Source of the DNA: Faecalicatena faecalis
Lineage (GTDB): Bacteria > Bacillota > Clostridia > Lachnospirales > Lachnospiraceae
Assembly: GCF_012524165.2 (NCBI RefSeq)
Contig: NZ_JABACJ020000014.1
Location: forward strand, 1-64,000
DNA: 64,000 nt
Direction of reading: 5' to 3'
Positions 51,036 through 60,159 of this stretch are shown piece after piece. The notes beneath the pieces were generated by a model. The model had not been told where the DNA came from, made no database searches, and was given only the letters and a program-made list of their open reading frames with translations. The position numbers were made by a program, and so were the translations under genes. Each line of letters begins with the position of its first letter. The stretch's first letter is position 1.

Positions 51036-51806
51036 ATGAAAACAATAAGCATTTTGAACTTAAAGGGCGGCGTAGCAAAGACCTTTACAGCGGTAAATAT
51101 GGCATACGAGCTGTACCGCAGAGGGTTTAAGGTGCTGCTGATTGATAACGACAAGCAGGGAAATGCAAGCAGGGCGTATGGAAGATATGACACAGAGAGC
51201 GTAGCGCCGATAACAAAGCTGCTTAGTGGAGAATGGCAGAGAGCAGGGGAAATTATACAACATACAGAGTATGAGGGAATAGACATTATAGCCGCTAATC
51301 TGTCACTTTTCGGGGCTGCATGGAATTTGACGAGGGAAGAGAATGAAAACCAAATAGAGAGATATAAAAGGCTGACAGAGAGAACGGCAGGGGTAAGCAA
51401 TTACTACGATTACTGCATAATAGATAACCCGCCAGACATAGGGCTTAACGTGGTAAATGCGCTGGCAATCACGGACGAGGTTATAGTACCCGTGAAGATT
51501 GACGAGGACGCATTAGAGGGGCTGGACATTGTGGCAGAGCAGATAGAGGACGCAAAAGTGTTTAATGAGCGGTTGCATCTAGGCGGCGTGCTGGTAACGT
51601 CCTACCAGAATACGGACGGAGAGGCAGCGGGCGTAGAATGGCTGGCACAGAATGGAAAGTATAAAATACTGGGCGTTATTAGATATTCCAAGAAAGTAGC
51701 GGAAAGCTCATTTATGCGAAAGCCGATTTATGAATATAGCCCGTGCTGCGGAGCGGCGCAGGGATACAAGAAATTTATCACAGAGTATACGGGGAAAGCG
51801 AGGTAA
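51036..51806 (+). CDS. parA: ParA-type partition ATPase
   Basis: 256 residues with the deviant Walker A KGGVAKT at 10-16, Walker A' LLIDNDKQGNAS, and DYCIIDNPPDIGLNV (Walker B). ParA binds DNA non-specifically and positions ParB-parS complexes. Together with the adjacent ParB this suggests a phage that can persist as a plasmid, or uses partition in lysogeny. An in-frame start at 51024 exists, but 51036 gives the standard M-x-x-I-S-I start. Confidence 0.92.
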   Translation: MKTISILNLKGGVAKTFTAVNMAYELYRRGFKVLLIDNDKQGNASRAYGRYDTESVAPITKLLSGEWQRAGEIIQHTEYEGIDIIAANLSLFGAAWNLTREENENQIERYKRLTERTAGVSNYYDYCIIDNPPDIGLNVVNALAITDEVIVPVKIDEDALEGLDIVAEQIEDAKVFNERLHLGGVLVTSYQNTDGEAAGVEWLAQNGKYKILGVIRYSKKVAESSFMRKPIYEYSPCCGAAQGYKKFITEYTGKAR

Positions 51807-51811
51807 AGAAA

Positions 51812-53119
51812 ATGGCAAAGGCAAAGTTTGGCTTAAATGATATTTTAAACGCAAAGAGCAGAGCTGCGGCAGCAGGCAGGGTAGAAGATTACGAAGAGAT
51901 TTATTTAAGCCCTTATGAGGTTAAGGCTGCGCCGGAGAACACGCACCAGAGTTTAGAGAACATAGAAGAATTGGCAGACAGCTTTTTGCACGTAGGACAG
52001 GAGCAGCCTACGGTACTTGCAAGAGTAAACGGCGAGTTTCGGATAGTGGACGGGCATAGAAGAAACGCTGCAAATATTATGAATTTGGAGCGGGGGCATA
52101 AGGAGTATGAGAGAGTAAAGTACCGTTACAAGGATATGACAGAGGCAATGTATGAGCTGTCATTACTGGCAGGGAACGGATACACGCAGCCTCTTACAGC
52201 TTACGAAAAGACCAGATTAGTAGAGCGAACAAAATCGGCGCTTATCCGGGCAAAAGAAGAGGACGGATTAGAGATTAAAGGCAAGATGCGGGACTTAGTG
52301 GCAGCTATGCTGAATGAGAGCAGCACAAACATAGCAAGAATGGAGAGCATCAACAAAAACGCCACGCCGGAGATTAAAGAACAGCTGAAAAATGGGAACA
52401 TGGGTATTACGGCTGCTTATGAGGCATCAAAGCTGCCAGAGGACGAACAGAGGGAAATTGCGGAGCAGGCAGCAGACGGCAACGTGAGGGCAAAAGAGAT
52501 AGCGGCAAAGGTAGCAGAGAAGAAAGCGGGGGACGACTACGAGACACCGCACCCAGAAAGTATTACATCATTGTGTTATTCATGCCAGCGCTATAAGGAT
52601 TGCAACGTAAAGACCGGGACTTGTGAGAAGTGCGACCAGTATATAAACAAGGCAGAGGCAGAAAAGACAGACGAGCAGAGGTATAACGAAGAGCAGGACA
52701 GAATAGACCGAGAGACAAAAAAGAAATTGCAGGAGAAAGCGGACACAGAAAAAATGGAGCATCTGCCAAGCGACACAAAAGCAAAGAAGTATATTAGAGT
52801 TTCAAAGCAGACGTTTAAAGGCGTATGCGCAGGGGTGCTACCGTATCTGCTTTTAAAGTATGAGAAGTACAGTGCCGGGGAGATTGCAGTTATACAAGAA
52901 TTTGAAGAGGGCAGAGCCACTGGAAACACGAAAGAGATTTATATATCCTGCGTGGACACAGAGGAAACGCACACAGCTATTGCAGAGGGGTACTGCGTTC
53001 TGGGAATTTGTGAAAAGGAGATAGCAGTAGAAAAAGGCTGGCTTAGCGAAGTGTCCGAAACGGACACCGAGGGGCAAATTTCGAGACAAATGAGCATTGA
53101 CGATTATAAAACAGAGTGA
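51812..53119 (+). CDS. parB: ParB-domain protein with Cys cluster and C-terminal DUF3850/ASCH-like domain
   Basis: 435 residues. About 30-125 is a ParB/Srx nuclease-fold domain (LENIEELADSFLHVGQEQPTVLARV, DGHRRNAAN); about 130-240 is helical with the central HTH; at about 254-275 lies a Cys cluster (CYSCQRYKDC ... CEKC); about 330-405 resembles DUF3850/ASCH (KYIRVSKQTFKGVCAGVLPYLL, EYCVLGI-type end). The C-terminal domain replaces the usual ParB dimer domain. Near the 3' end is a 17-bp palindrome repeated at 61974, a candidate parS. ATG 51812 starts 5 bases after parA. Confidence 0.85.
   Translation: MAKAKFGLNDILNAKSRAAAAGRVEDYEEIYLSPYEVKAAPENTHQSLENIEELADSFLHVGQEQPTVLARVNGEFRIVDGHRRNAANIMNLERGHKEYERVKYRYKDMTEAMYELSLLAGNGYTQPLTAYEKTRLVERTKSALIRAKEEDGLEIKGKMRDLVAAMLNESSTNIARMESINKNATPEIKEQLKNGNMGITAAYEASKLPEDEQREIAEQAADGNVRAKEIAAKVAEKKAGDDYETPHPESITSLCYSCQRYKDCNVKTGTCEKCDQYINKAEAEKTDEQRYNEEQDRIDRETKKKLQEKADTEKMEHLPSDTKAKKYIRVSKQTFKGVCAGVLPYLLLKYEKYSAGEIAVIQEFEEGRATGNTKEIYISCVDTEETHTAIAEGYCVLGICEKEIAVEKGWLSEVSETDTEGQISRQMSIDDYKTE
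53051..53067. promoter_or_regulatory. Candidate parS/operator palindrome, copy 1
   Basis: GTGTCCGAAACGGACAC, a perfect 7-bp inverted repeat around AAA, inside the 3' part of parB. The identical 17 bases recur at 61974-61990. ParB-binding sites are often inside or beside par genes. Confidence 0.5.
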
Positions 53120-53128
53120 GGGTAAAGC

Positions 53129-53290
53129 ATGAAATACAGACAGTGGAAAAAGAATTATAAAAAACGGTACGGGGTAAACCCGCCAGCAAGTAATTACTGG
53201 AAGAATGGAGCGCCGAAAAGATGTAAAAACCCAGATTGCAAAAACTGCCCGTTTCCACCATGCAAGAAAGGAGCAAAAGATAATGAGTAA
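53129..53290 (+). CDS. Small basic Cys-containing phage protein
   Basis: 53 residues starting 9 bases after parB: highly basic (MKYRQWKKNYKKRYGV) with a C-terminal cluster CKNPDCKNCPFPPC, a plausible zinc site. It overlaps the next small ORF by 8 bases. Function unknown. Confidence 0.55.
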   Translation: MKYRQWKKNYKKRYGVNPPASNYWKNGAPKRCKNPDCKNCPFPPCKKGAKDNE

Positions 53291-53378
53291 TATTTTACTT
53301 GCAATTATTGTATTGCTGCTGGTAAGCATCTGGCAGCAGCTTAAAGAGATTAACGAAAGGGGAAAAGGGCATGAATAA
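53283..53378 (+). CDS. Very small membrane protein
   Basis: 31 residues: MSNILLAIIVLLLVSIWQQ, one membrane helix, then a charged tail. It overlaps the genes on both sides by 8 bases, and AAAGGAG lies before the ATG, so it is probably translated. Confidence 0.5.
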   Translation: MSNILLAIIVLLLVSIWQQLKEINERGKGHE

Positions 53379-53775
53379 CGTATCACTTTCTGGAAGATTG
53401 ACGAAAAACCCAGAGCTTAGATATGGCGGGCAGGAAAACAGCACCGCTATTGCACGCTTTACACTGGCAGTAGACGACGGACGGGAAACAGATTTTATAA
53501 ATATCAAATGCTTTGGGCGCACTGCGGAATGGGTAGACAAATGGCTAAGCAAAGGAAATAAGGCAGAGGTAACAGGAAAGATTAAAACGGGCAGTTACGA
53601 TAGCCAGAGAACGGGACAGAAAGTATATTACACAGAGGTAGTGGCAAATAACGTAGGCTTTGGGGAAACAAAGGCAGAGGCAGAGGCGAGAGCGGCAGCA
53701 GGGCAGCAGACAGATTATAACGACGGCTTTATGAATATTCCAGACGGCGTAGACGACGAGCTGCCGTTTAATTAA
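53371..53775 (+). CDS. ssb: Single-stranded DNA-binding protein
   Basis: 134 residues. Typical bacterial/phage SSB: MNNVSLSGRLTKNPELRY, FTLAVDD, INIKCFGRTAEWVDKWLSKGNKAEVTGKIKTGSYDS, YYTEVVANNVGF, and an acidic tip DDELPFN (the protein-interaction tail ending in P-F, plus one residue). It binds ssDNA as tetramers at phage replication forks. Confidence 0.95.
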   Translation: MNNVSLSGRLTKNPELRYGGQENSTAIARFTLAVDDGRETDFINIKCFGRTAEWVDKWLSKGNKAEVTGKIKTGSYDSQRTGQKVYYTEVVANNVGFGETKAEAEARAAAGQQTDYNDGFMNIPDGVDDELPFN

Positions 53776-53797
53776 AAGTGAAAGGCAGGCAATTTAG

Positions 53798-54388
53798 ATG
53801 CAGGAAAAAGAGGTAGAAATAAAAGGGCTGGCTACAGAGATTAAGCCAGAGAATGAAGAAACAGCAGGAGCGCCGGAGGGGGAGCAGTGGGTAGCATTGC
53901 CTACGGCTGATTTTGAGCAAATGATACAGAAAGCAGCACGGGCAGCAGTAGCGGAATACAAAAAGCAGGAAGAGAAAGACAGAAAGCAGAATAAGTATCA
54001 TAACACCTTTATGCTGATGAAATGTTATCGGGACGCAGCTTTTCACATTGAGAACGCAATAAGCGACGGGGAGCAGCTGGAACTTGCAGGAATGACAGAC
54101 GAGCAGCAGCGTACATACTTAGAGAGCATCAGACGCAGCCGCTTTAAAACTCTGATTATGACGGCACATATCGACAAGGCGGTAGAAGAGATAGAACGCA
54201 GGAGAAAGGCGGCAGATAGAGAGGTAGAGTATAAGGCGTTTGAAATGTACTTTATGCAGGGCATGGACTATGCAAAGATTGCAGAGGAACTGGACACGGG
54301 AAACAGCACACCAAGACGCTGGATAACAGCTATCATAAACGAGTTGTCGGTATTATTGTGGGGAATGGACGAGGACAAGATAAGATAG
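53798..54388 (+). CDS. Phage late transcription regulator-like protein (ArpU/sigma-70-like)
   Basis: 196 residues. The C-terminal region, EYKAFEMYFMQGMDYAKIAEELDTGNSTPRRWITAIINELSVLLWG, reads as a sigma region 4-like HTH, as in ArpU/RinA proteins that switch on late genes. The first about 60 residues are acidic and variable. It is the last gene before the HNH-terminase block and a promoter-terminator pair, exactly where late regulators sit in Firmicutes phages. Confidence 0.75.
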   Translation: MQEKEVEIKGLATEIKPENEETAGAPEGEQWVALPTADFEQMIQKAARAAVAEYKKQEEKDRKQNKYHNTFMLMKCYRDAAFHIENAISDGEQLELAGMTDEQQRTYLESIRRSRFKTLIMTAHIDKAVEEIERRRKAADREVEYKAFEMYFMQGMDYAKIAEELDTGNSTPRRWITAIINELSVLLWGMDEDKIR

Positions 54389-54431
54389 CAGGGAAAAGGA
54401 AGTATGACAAAAGAATGAAAAAAACATGAAA

Positions 54432-54460
54432 TTTACATGGAAAAACAAAAGAGATATAAT
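54432..54460 (+). promoter_or_regulatory. Promoter before the late (packaging) genes
   Basis: TTTACA (54432-54437), 17 bases, TATAAT (54455-54460). The start point would be near 54467, just ahead of a terminator hairpin. Confidence 0.65.
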
Positions 54461-54470
54461 GGTAGCATGG

Positions 54471-54525
54471 AAAGAGTAGGCGAGAGCTTAACCGCAGAGG
54501 CGGCAGCAGTAACCTACTCTTTTTT
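54471..54525 (+). terminator. Leader terminator of the late operon
   Basis: AAAGAGTAGG (54471-54480) pairs with CCTACTCTTT (54513-54522), followed by TTTTG. With the promoter just upstream it would give a transcript of about 60 bases unless antiterminated. A second hairpin, CCCAGCGC/GCGCTGGG at 54547-54574, follows before the HNH gene. Confidence 0.7.
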
Positions 54526-54600
54526 GTTTTCATTCTTTAGCCTCCACCCAGCGCATGAAACTTAGGGCGCTGGGATACTAAAAGAAAGAGAGGGGACAGC

Positions 54601-54900
54601 GTGAAAGAATGGGCTAAGAGTTTTTATTTATCAGCAGCGTGGGAGAATACAAGAGCTGCTTACTTAATGTCACAAGACTTTATTTGTGAGAGATGCGGAG
54701 AGCCTGCAAAGATAGTACATCATAAGCGCTGGCTTAACCGTGACAATATCAATGACACAGACATAACGCTTAACTGGGATAACTTAGAGGCGTTATGCCA
54801 AGACTGCCACAACAAGGAGCATCATAAAAGCGCGCCGAGGCTGCGTTATAGATTTGATGCAGACGGCGGTATAATCCCCCCTATGCAGAAAAGAAATTAA
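54601..54900 (+). CDS. HNH endonuclease (packaging-associated)
   Basis: 99 residues; GTG start after AGAGAGGGG. CERCGEPAKIVHHKRWL, NWDNLEALCQDCHNKEHH: two C-x2-C pairs and the His-Asn-His core. Phage HNH proteins next to terminase assist DNA cutting at cos sites. Confidence 0.93.
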   Translation: MKEWAKSFYLSAAWENTRAAYLMSQDFICERCGEPAKIVHHKRWLNRDNINDTDITLNWDNLEALCQDCHNKEHHKSAPRLRYRFDADGGIIPPMQKRN

Positions 54901-55006
54901 AGGGGGACAGATACCGAGGGGGATACCCTAAAATTACCCTACGGGCGTGCGCACGGGTGGTGTAGGGGGTGTGGTGCGGCGCAGGAATGGAAAGCGGGGT
55001 AAAGGA

Positions 55007-55360
55007 ATGGCAACAAAGAAAGAGAAAACCAAAGAACAGAGGATAAAGACCGAAAAGACCAGACTTAAGGGAATTTTCAAGGACTTAGACGAAAACAAAA
55101 GAAAATTAGTAACGCCGCTGATAGAAAAGGCTGCATTTATGAGCATTGAGCTGGACGACTTGCAGGCGAAACTTGAAAAAGACGGCTGGACGAGTGAGTA
55201 CCAGAACGGGCAGAACCAGTGGGGAACAAAGAAAAGCCCAGAGGCAGAAACCTACATAGCGCTTAGTAAGAACTATGCAGCAGTGATTAAGCAGCTTACG
55301 GAATTAGTACCAGCTGCGAAACGAAAGACAAGCAGGCTGGCGGCTTTGCGGGAAGAGTAA
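55007..55360 (+). CDS. Terminase small subunit (P27-like)
   Basis: 117 residues: Lys-rich start, then EKTRLKGIFKDLDENKRKLVTPLIEKAAFMSIELDDLQ and KKSPEAETYIALSKNYAAVIKQLTEL, the helical pattern of P27-type small terminases. It recognises the packaging site and directs the large subunit. ATG 55007 follows AAAGGA; the in-frame upstream codon at 54947 adds only an Arg/Gly tract. It lies directly before the large subunit. Confidence 0.82.
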   Translation: MATKKEKTKEQRIKTEKTRLKGIFKDLDENKRKLVTPLIEKAAFMSIELDDLQAKLEKDGWTSEYQNGQNQWGTKKSPEAETYIALSKNYAAVIKQLTELVPAAKRKTSRLAALREE

Positions 55361-55366
55361 GCAATA

Positions 55367-57022
55367 TTGCCGCCTTATCGAAATTATATCTATGAGTACC
55401 ACGCAAAGATTACAAGCGGCGAAATCATAGCGGGAAAATGGATAAAGAAAATATACGAAATCATTATAAACGGGCTGCAAAAGCAGGAGTATTTTTTTAA
55501 TGCAAAGGCTGCGAATAAGGCTATACGGTTCATAGAGAACTTTTGCCACCACAGCAAGGGGCGTAATGATTTAATCAAGTTGGAGCTATGGCAGAAAGCC
55601 ATAGTTTCTGTTATTTTTGGCATACAGGACGCAGAAAAAATACGTATTTTCCGTGAAATTTTTATTGTAATTGGCAGAAAAAATGGAAAAAGTTTATTTG
55701 CATCTGCGATTATTGCATACATGGCGTACTTAGAGCCGGAGTACGGACAAGAAATATACTGCTTAGCTCCAAAATTAGACCAAGCAGCGCTGGTGTATGA
55801 CGGATTTTATCAAATGGTACAGGCAGAGGACGAGTTAGCGGAGCTGGCAAAGAAACGGCGCAGCGATATTTATATTGCGGAGAGCAACACGGTAATAAAA
55901 CCGATTGCTTTTAATGCCAAGAAGTCAGACGGATTTAACCCGCAGCTTGTGGTATGTGATGAAATGGCAGCATGGAGCGGGGACGCTGGACTAAAGCAGT
56001 ATGAGGTTATGAAATCCGCTTTAGGCGCACGTACTCAACCTATGATATTGAGCATAAGCACTGCCGGATATATCAACGACAGTATTTATGATGAACTAAT
56101 GAAACGTAGCACAAGTTTCTTGAAAGGAAACAGCAAAGAGCGCAGGCTATTACCATTCCTTTACATGATTGATGATGTGGAGAAGTGGAACGACATAGAC
56201 GAACTGAAAAAGGCTAACCCTAACATGGGTGTATCCGTAAAAGAAAGTTTCTTTATGGACGAGATAGCCGTAGCAGAGGGCAGCTTAAGTAAAAAAGCAG
56301 AGTTCCTTACAAAGTATTGCAATATCAAGCAGAACAGCTCTATTGCATGGCTGGAATATCAGACAGTAGAGAACGCCGGAGTAGAAAAGACCTTAGAGGA
56401 CTTTAGGGACTGCTACGCAGTGGGCGGTATTGACTTAAGCCAGACAACGGACTTAACGGCAGCCAGTGTGGTTATTCAGAAAGACGGCACACTGTATGCG
56501 TTTACGCAGTTCTTTATGCCACGGGGCAGGCTGGAATACTTACAGGCTACGGACGGCGTGCCGTATGACATATTTGTTAAAAAGGGGCTGATAACCTTAA
56601 GCGGCGAGAATTATGTAGACTACCACGACGTTTACGGCTGGTTTACTATGCTACTGGAAGATTACGGAATACGACCTTTAAAAATCGGCTACGACAGATA
56701 CAGCGCCCAGTACCTTATTACCGATATGGCAAATTATGGTTTTCACATGGACGACGTTTACCAAGGCGAAAACCTTACACCAGTTATACGGGAGTTTGAG
56801 GGCATCATAAAAGACGGCGATTTTAAGATTGCCGACAACAATTTACTAAAGACACATTTCTTAAATGTTGCGCTTAAGCACAACATGGAAACAAGAAAAT
56901 TCAGACCTATAAAAATCGAGCAGCGGGCGCATATCGACGGCTTTGTATCTGTCATAGATGCAATGACCGTGCGGCAGAAATACTGGGAAGAGTGCGGCGA
57001 GCTGCTTAAAAATGCCGCATAG
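55367..57022 (+). CDS. Terminase large subunit
   Basis: 551 residues. ATPase part: Walker A-like IVIGRKNGKSLFAS (about 103-116) and the Walker B region QLVVCDEMAAW; nuclease part with GIDLSQTTDLTAA (metal-binding Asp) and SVIDAM near the C-terminus. It pumps DNA into the prohead and cuts it. TTG start at 55367, 6 bases after the small-subunit stop, with weak GGAAG. Confidence 0.95.
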   Translation: MPPYRNYIYEYHAKITSGEIIAGKWIKKIYEIIINGLQKQEYFFNAKAANKAIRFIENFCHHSKGRNDLIKLELWQKAIVSVIFGIQDAEKIRIFREIFIVIGRKNGKSLFASAIIAYMAYLEPEYGQEIYCLAPKLDQAALVYDGFYQMVQAEDELAELAKKRRSDIYIAESNTVIKPIAFNAKKSDGFNPQLVVCDEMAAWSGDAGLKQYEVMKSALGARTQPMILSISTAGYINDSIYDELMKRSTSFLKGNSKERRLLPFLYMIDDVEKWNDIDELKKANPNMGVSVKESFFMDEIAVAEGSLSKKAEFLTKYCNIKQNSSIAWLEYQTVENAGVEKTLEDFRDCYAVGGIDLSQTTDLTAASVVIQKDGTLYAFTQFFMPRGRLEYLQATDGVPYDIFVKKGLITLSGENYVDYHDVYGWFTMLLEDYGIRPLKIGYDRYSAQYLITDMANYGFHMDDVYQGENLTPVIREFEGIIKDGDFKIADNNLLKTHFLNVALKHNMETRKFRPIKIEQRAHIDGFVSVIDAMTVRQKYWEECGELLKNAA

Positions 57023-57039
57023 AAAGGAGTGTAAACGGC

Positions 57040-58290
57040 ATGAAATTTTTAGACTATCTTTTTCATGGCAAAGAATTAAAAGCCATAGGTAATTATTTCA
57101 AAATGCTGAACGGATACAGCCCGACGTTTACCAGCTTTAGCGGCGGCGTGTATGAAATGGATTTAACCAGAACGGCTATAAATAATTTTGCCACACATTG
57201 CAGCAAGCTAAAGCCGGAGATAGAGGGCAGCGCCCTTAAGTCGCTGGAAAAGACATTGCAGCATAAACCCAACTACTTCATGGATACAACAAAATTTATA
57301 AAGCGTCTGGCAACGTATGTAGCGGTGGAACACACCGCTTTTATTATACCTATCGAGGATGAATACGGGCGCTTGTGTGGCTGGTATCCGCTGCGGGCTG
57401 AACGCTGCGAGGTGGTAGAGAGTGAGGGGCAGTTATATTTACGGTATCTGTTTGCAAATGGCAGCTATGGAGCTATTGAGTTTGAGCGTGTAGGCATTAT
57501 GACAGACTTTGAATATAAAGACGACCTTTTCGGAGAGGACAACAGCACGCTTGCACCAACTATGCAGCTGATACATACGCAGAATGAGGGAATTATAAAC
57601 GCTGTAAAAAATTCTGCAAATATCCGTTTTCTGGCAAAGGTGGCAAATATGCTGAAACCAGAGGATATAAAGAAAGAGCGGAAACGCTTTACAGAGGATA
57701 ACTTAAGCGCCGACAACGATAGCGGCATGATTATTTATGATAACAAGTTTAGTGAGCTGAAACAGGTAGAAAGCAAACCATATACACCAAACGCATTGCA
57801 GATGCAGCACATACAGGAAAATGTATGTACGCATTTTGGTACAAATATGGATATTCTGCAAAATAAATTTGATGAAAATACGTGGAACGCTTACTACGAG
57901 GGGAAAATAGAACCGTTTGCAATACAGCTATCGCTTGTTATGACAAATATGAGCTTTACAGAGAGAGAAAGAGCCTGCGGCAATGCTATTTTCTTTTCTG
58001 CAAACCGCCTACAATACGCCAGCAACGCCACAAAGTTAAGCGTAAGTACACAGCTTTTCGACCGTGCGCTACTGAACAGAAACGGCGTAATGGATATATG
58101 GAACATGGCACACGTTGAGGACGGGGAAAAGTATTATATCCGAAAGGAATATACAGAGGTAAGCGAGCTGCACAAAGGAAGTGAGCAGTCAGTTATCATA
58201 CAGCAAGTACCGCAGCAGACAGAACCAGCAGCAGGAGAAGAGCCGCAGAACGGACAGGAAGAGAAAGAGGGTGTAAATAATGCCAGTTAA
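57040..58290 (+). CDS. HK97-family portal protein
   Basis: 416 residues: YSPTFTSFSGGVYEMDLTRTAINNFATHCSKL, then RLATYVAVEHTAFIIPIEDEYG, a long stem helix region and LQNKFDENTWNAYYEGKIEPFAIQLSLVMT. It forms the dodecameric DNA gate of the head. Gln/Glu-rich C-terminus. It follows terminase by 17 bases with GAAAGGAG and overlaps the protease gene by 11 bases. Confidence 0.94.
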   Translation: MKFLDYLFHGKELKAIGNYFKMLNGYSPTFTSFSGGVYEMDLTRTAINNFATHCSKLKPEIEGSALKSLEKTLQHKPNYFMDTTKFIKRLATYVAVEHTAFIIPIEDEYGRLCGWYPLRAERCEVVESEGQLYLRYLFANGSYGAIEFERVGIMTDFEYKDDLFGEDNSTLAPTMQLIHTQNEGIINAVKNSANIRFLAKVANMLKPEDIKKERKRFTEDNLSADNDSGMIIYDNKFSELKQVESKPYTPNALQMQHIQENVCTHFGTNMDILQNKFDENTWNAYYEGKIEPFAIQLSLVMTNMSFTERERACGNAIFFSANRLQYASNATKLSVSTQLFDRALLNRNGVMDIWNMAHVEDGEKYYIRKEYTEVSELHKGSEQSVIIQQVPQQTEPAAGEEPQNGQEEKEGVNNAS

Positions 58291-58879
58291 GAAAGAGCGG
58301 GAATATAGAACGCTGGTAGCGCCTCTGGCTGCGCAGAGTTCCGGCGAAAAGCGTTTACAGTCGGAGTGCTACGTAGAGGGCTACGCTACTACATTTAATG
58401 CGCCATACCTTTTATATGAGTTTGAGGACGGCACAAAGATTTACGAAAGAATAGACGCACACGCATTAGACAGCGCAGACATGAGCGACGTTATCATGCA
58501 GTACGACCATGAAGGCAGAGTATTTGCCAGACAGTCAAATAATACGCTGATTTTAGAGCCGGACGTAAAGGGGCTTTTTGTGGCAGCAGACTTAAGCCGG
58601 ACAGACTTAGCCCGTGGGCTGTATCAGGACATAAGCGCAGGAATGATTACTAAAATGTCATGGGCGTTTACAGTGGCAGAGGAAAGTTACGACAGAGAAA
58701 CACATACAAGAACAATTTTGAAAATCAAAAAGGTTTATGATGTATCAGCCGTGAGCATTCCGGCAAATAACGATACTGAAATAAGCGCCCGTGCTTTTGC
58801 GAGTAGGAGTTACGAGCGAGAGCGGCAGGAGTTGCTTAAGAGGCGGGCAGCAATACTAAAGATTAAGGCGAGCTTATAA
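58280..58879 (+). CDS. HK97-family prohead protease
   Basis: 199 residues. CYVEGYATTFNAPYLLYEF, then MQYDHEGRVFARQ with the catalytic His, ISAGMITKMSWAFTV with the catalytic Ser, and DVSAVSIPANNDTEI, the classic family end. It cleaves the scaffold region of the capsid protein during maturation. Confidence 0.95.
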   Translation: MPVKKEREYRTLVAPLAAQSSGEKRLQSECYVEGYATTFNAPYLLYEFEDGTKIYERIDAHALDSADMSDVIMQYDHEGRVFARQSNNTLILEPDVKGLFVAADLSRTDLARGLYQDISAGMITKMSWAFTVAEESYDRETHTRTILKIKKVYDVSAVSIPANNDTEISARAFASRSYERERQELLKRRAAILKIKASL

Positions 58880-58910
58880 AAACCAAAAACAAAAAAGGAG
58901 AACACAGACT

Positions 58911-60143
58911 ATGAGATTAAAGGAAATTGAGGCAAGATTAGCCGAAATCAAAGAAGAGCTTAACACCAGAGCGGCAGAGCTTACAGACGAGGAAATTACA
59001 AAACTGGAAACAGAGGTAACAGACTTGCAGGAAGAGCGCACCGCTTTACTGGCAGCGGCAGAGAAACGCAAAAAGCTGCTTGAAAGAATTGCAGCAGGAG
59101 AGCCGACAGGTGGAGCGGGAGCAGATACCACGCTGCTTAGAAATTTCAAGGGAGCAGGCGGCGCAGGAGCAGGAGAACCAGAGGACAAATACGACACTAT
59201 GGCATACAGAAAAGCGTTTATGAATTATGTATGCAGAGGCGTTGCTATTCCGGCAGAGTACAGAGCAGCTGAAACCACCACCACAGCAGACAGTGGCGCT
59301 GTAATTCCGACAACTATTATGAATGAAATCATTCAGAAACTGGAAAGCTACGGCAGCATTTATGCAAAGGTGCGCAAGATTAACGTACAGGGCGGCGTTT
59401 CCATTCCGATTGCAGACTTAAAGCCTACTGCGCACTGGATTACAGAGGAAAAGAGCAGCGACGACCAGAAAGCATCTGCTAAAAATTCCGTAACATTCAA
59501 TTATTACGGTTTGGAGTGCAAAATTTCCCAGAGCATTTTAGCGAATGTAGTAACGCTGAAAATGTTTACTGATTTGTTTGTACCTATGGCAACAGAGGCA
59601 ATGGTAAAGGCTATTGAAATTGCTATTTTCAACGGTACAGGCGAGGGGCAGCCGCTGGGCGTTCTGAAAGACAGCAGGGTAACAGCTGTAATTACTCTGA
59701 CACCGGAAGAGTACGCAAGCTGGAACGGCTGGCACAAGGTAAAAGGAAAAATGAAAAAGGCGTACAGAAACGGCAGTTTTGTTATGAACCAGTCCACTTT
59801 TGATACTGGCATTGACGGTATGGAAGATAAGAACGGGCAGCCTATCGGACGCACAAACTACGGCGTAAACGGAGAGGAAACATACCGTTTCATGGGTAAG
59901 AACGTAGAAACAGTAGAGGACGACGTTTTACCGAGCTGGGACGACGCAAACGAGGGCGACGTAATCGCAGTATTTATGAATTTCTCCGATTACGTTATCA
60001 ATACCAACATGGAAATGCAGGTAGTGAAGTGGACAGACCACGACAACAACAAGATTAAGAATAAGTGCTTAATGGTTGTGGACGGCAAAGTAGCTGACGC
60101 TGCGGGCATTATCTTAGTTAAAAAGGGCGTAACAGCAGTGTAA
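58911..60143 (+). CDS. HK97-family major capsid protein
   Basis: 410 residues. The first about 100 are a coiled-coil scaffold (delta) domain (LKEIEARLAEIKEELNTRAAEL ... then LQEERTALLAAAEKR) that the protease removes; the rest is the HK97 fold with SYGSIYAKVRKINVQGG, KSSDDQKASAKNSVTF (E-loop region), and the C-terminal NMEMQVVKWTDHDNN. AAAAAGGAG precedes the ATG. Confidence 0.96.
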   Translation: MRLKEIEARLAEIKEELNTRAAELTDEEITKLETEVTDLQEERTALLAAAEKRKKLLERIAAGEPTGGAGADTTLLRNFKGAGGAGAGEPEDKYDTMAYRKAFMNYVCRGVAIPAEYRAAETTTTADSGAVIPTTIMNEIIQKLESYGSIYAKVRKINVQGGVSIPIADLKPTAHWITEEKSSDDQKASAKNSVTFNYYGLECKISQSILANVVTLKMFTDLFVPMATEAMVKAIEIAIFNGTGEGQPLGVLKDSRVTAVITLTPEEYASWNGWHKVKGKMKKAYRNGSFVMNQSTFDTGIDGMEDKNGQPIGRTNYGVNGEETYRFMGKNVETVEDDVLPSWDDANEGDVIAVFMNFSDYVINTNMEMQVVKWTDHDNNKIKNKCLMVVDGKVADAAGIILVKKGVTAV

Positions 60144-60159
60144 GAAAGCGAGGCAGGCA

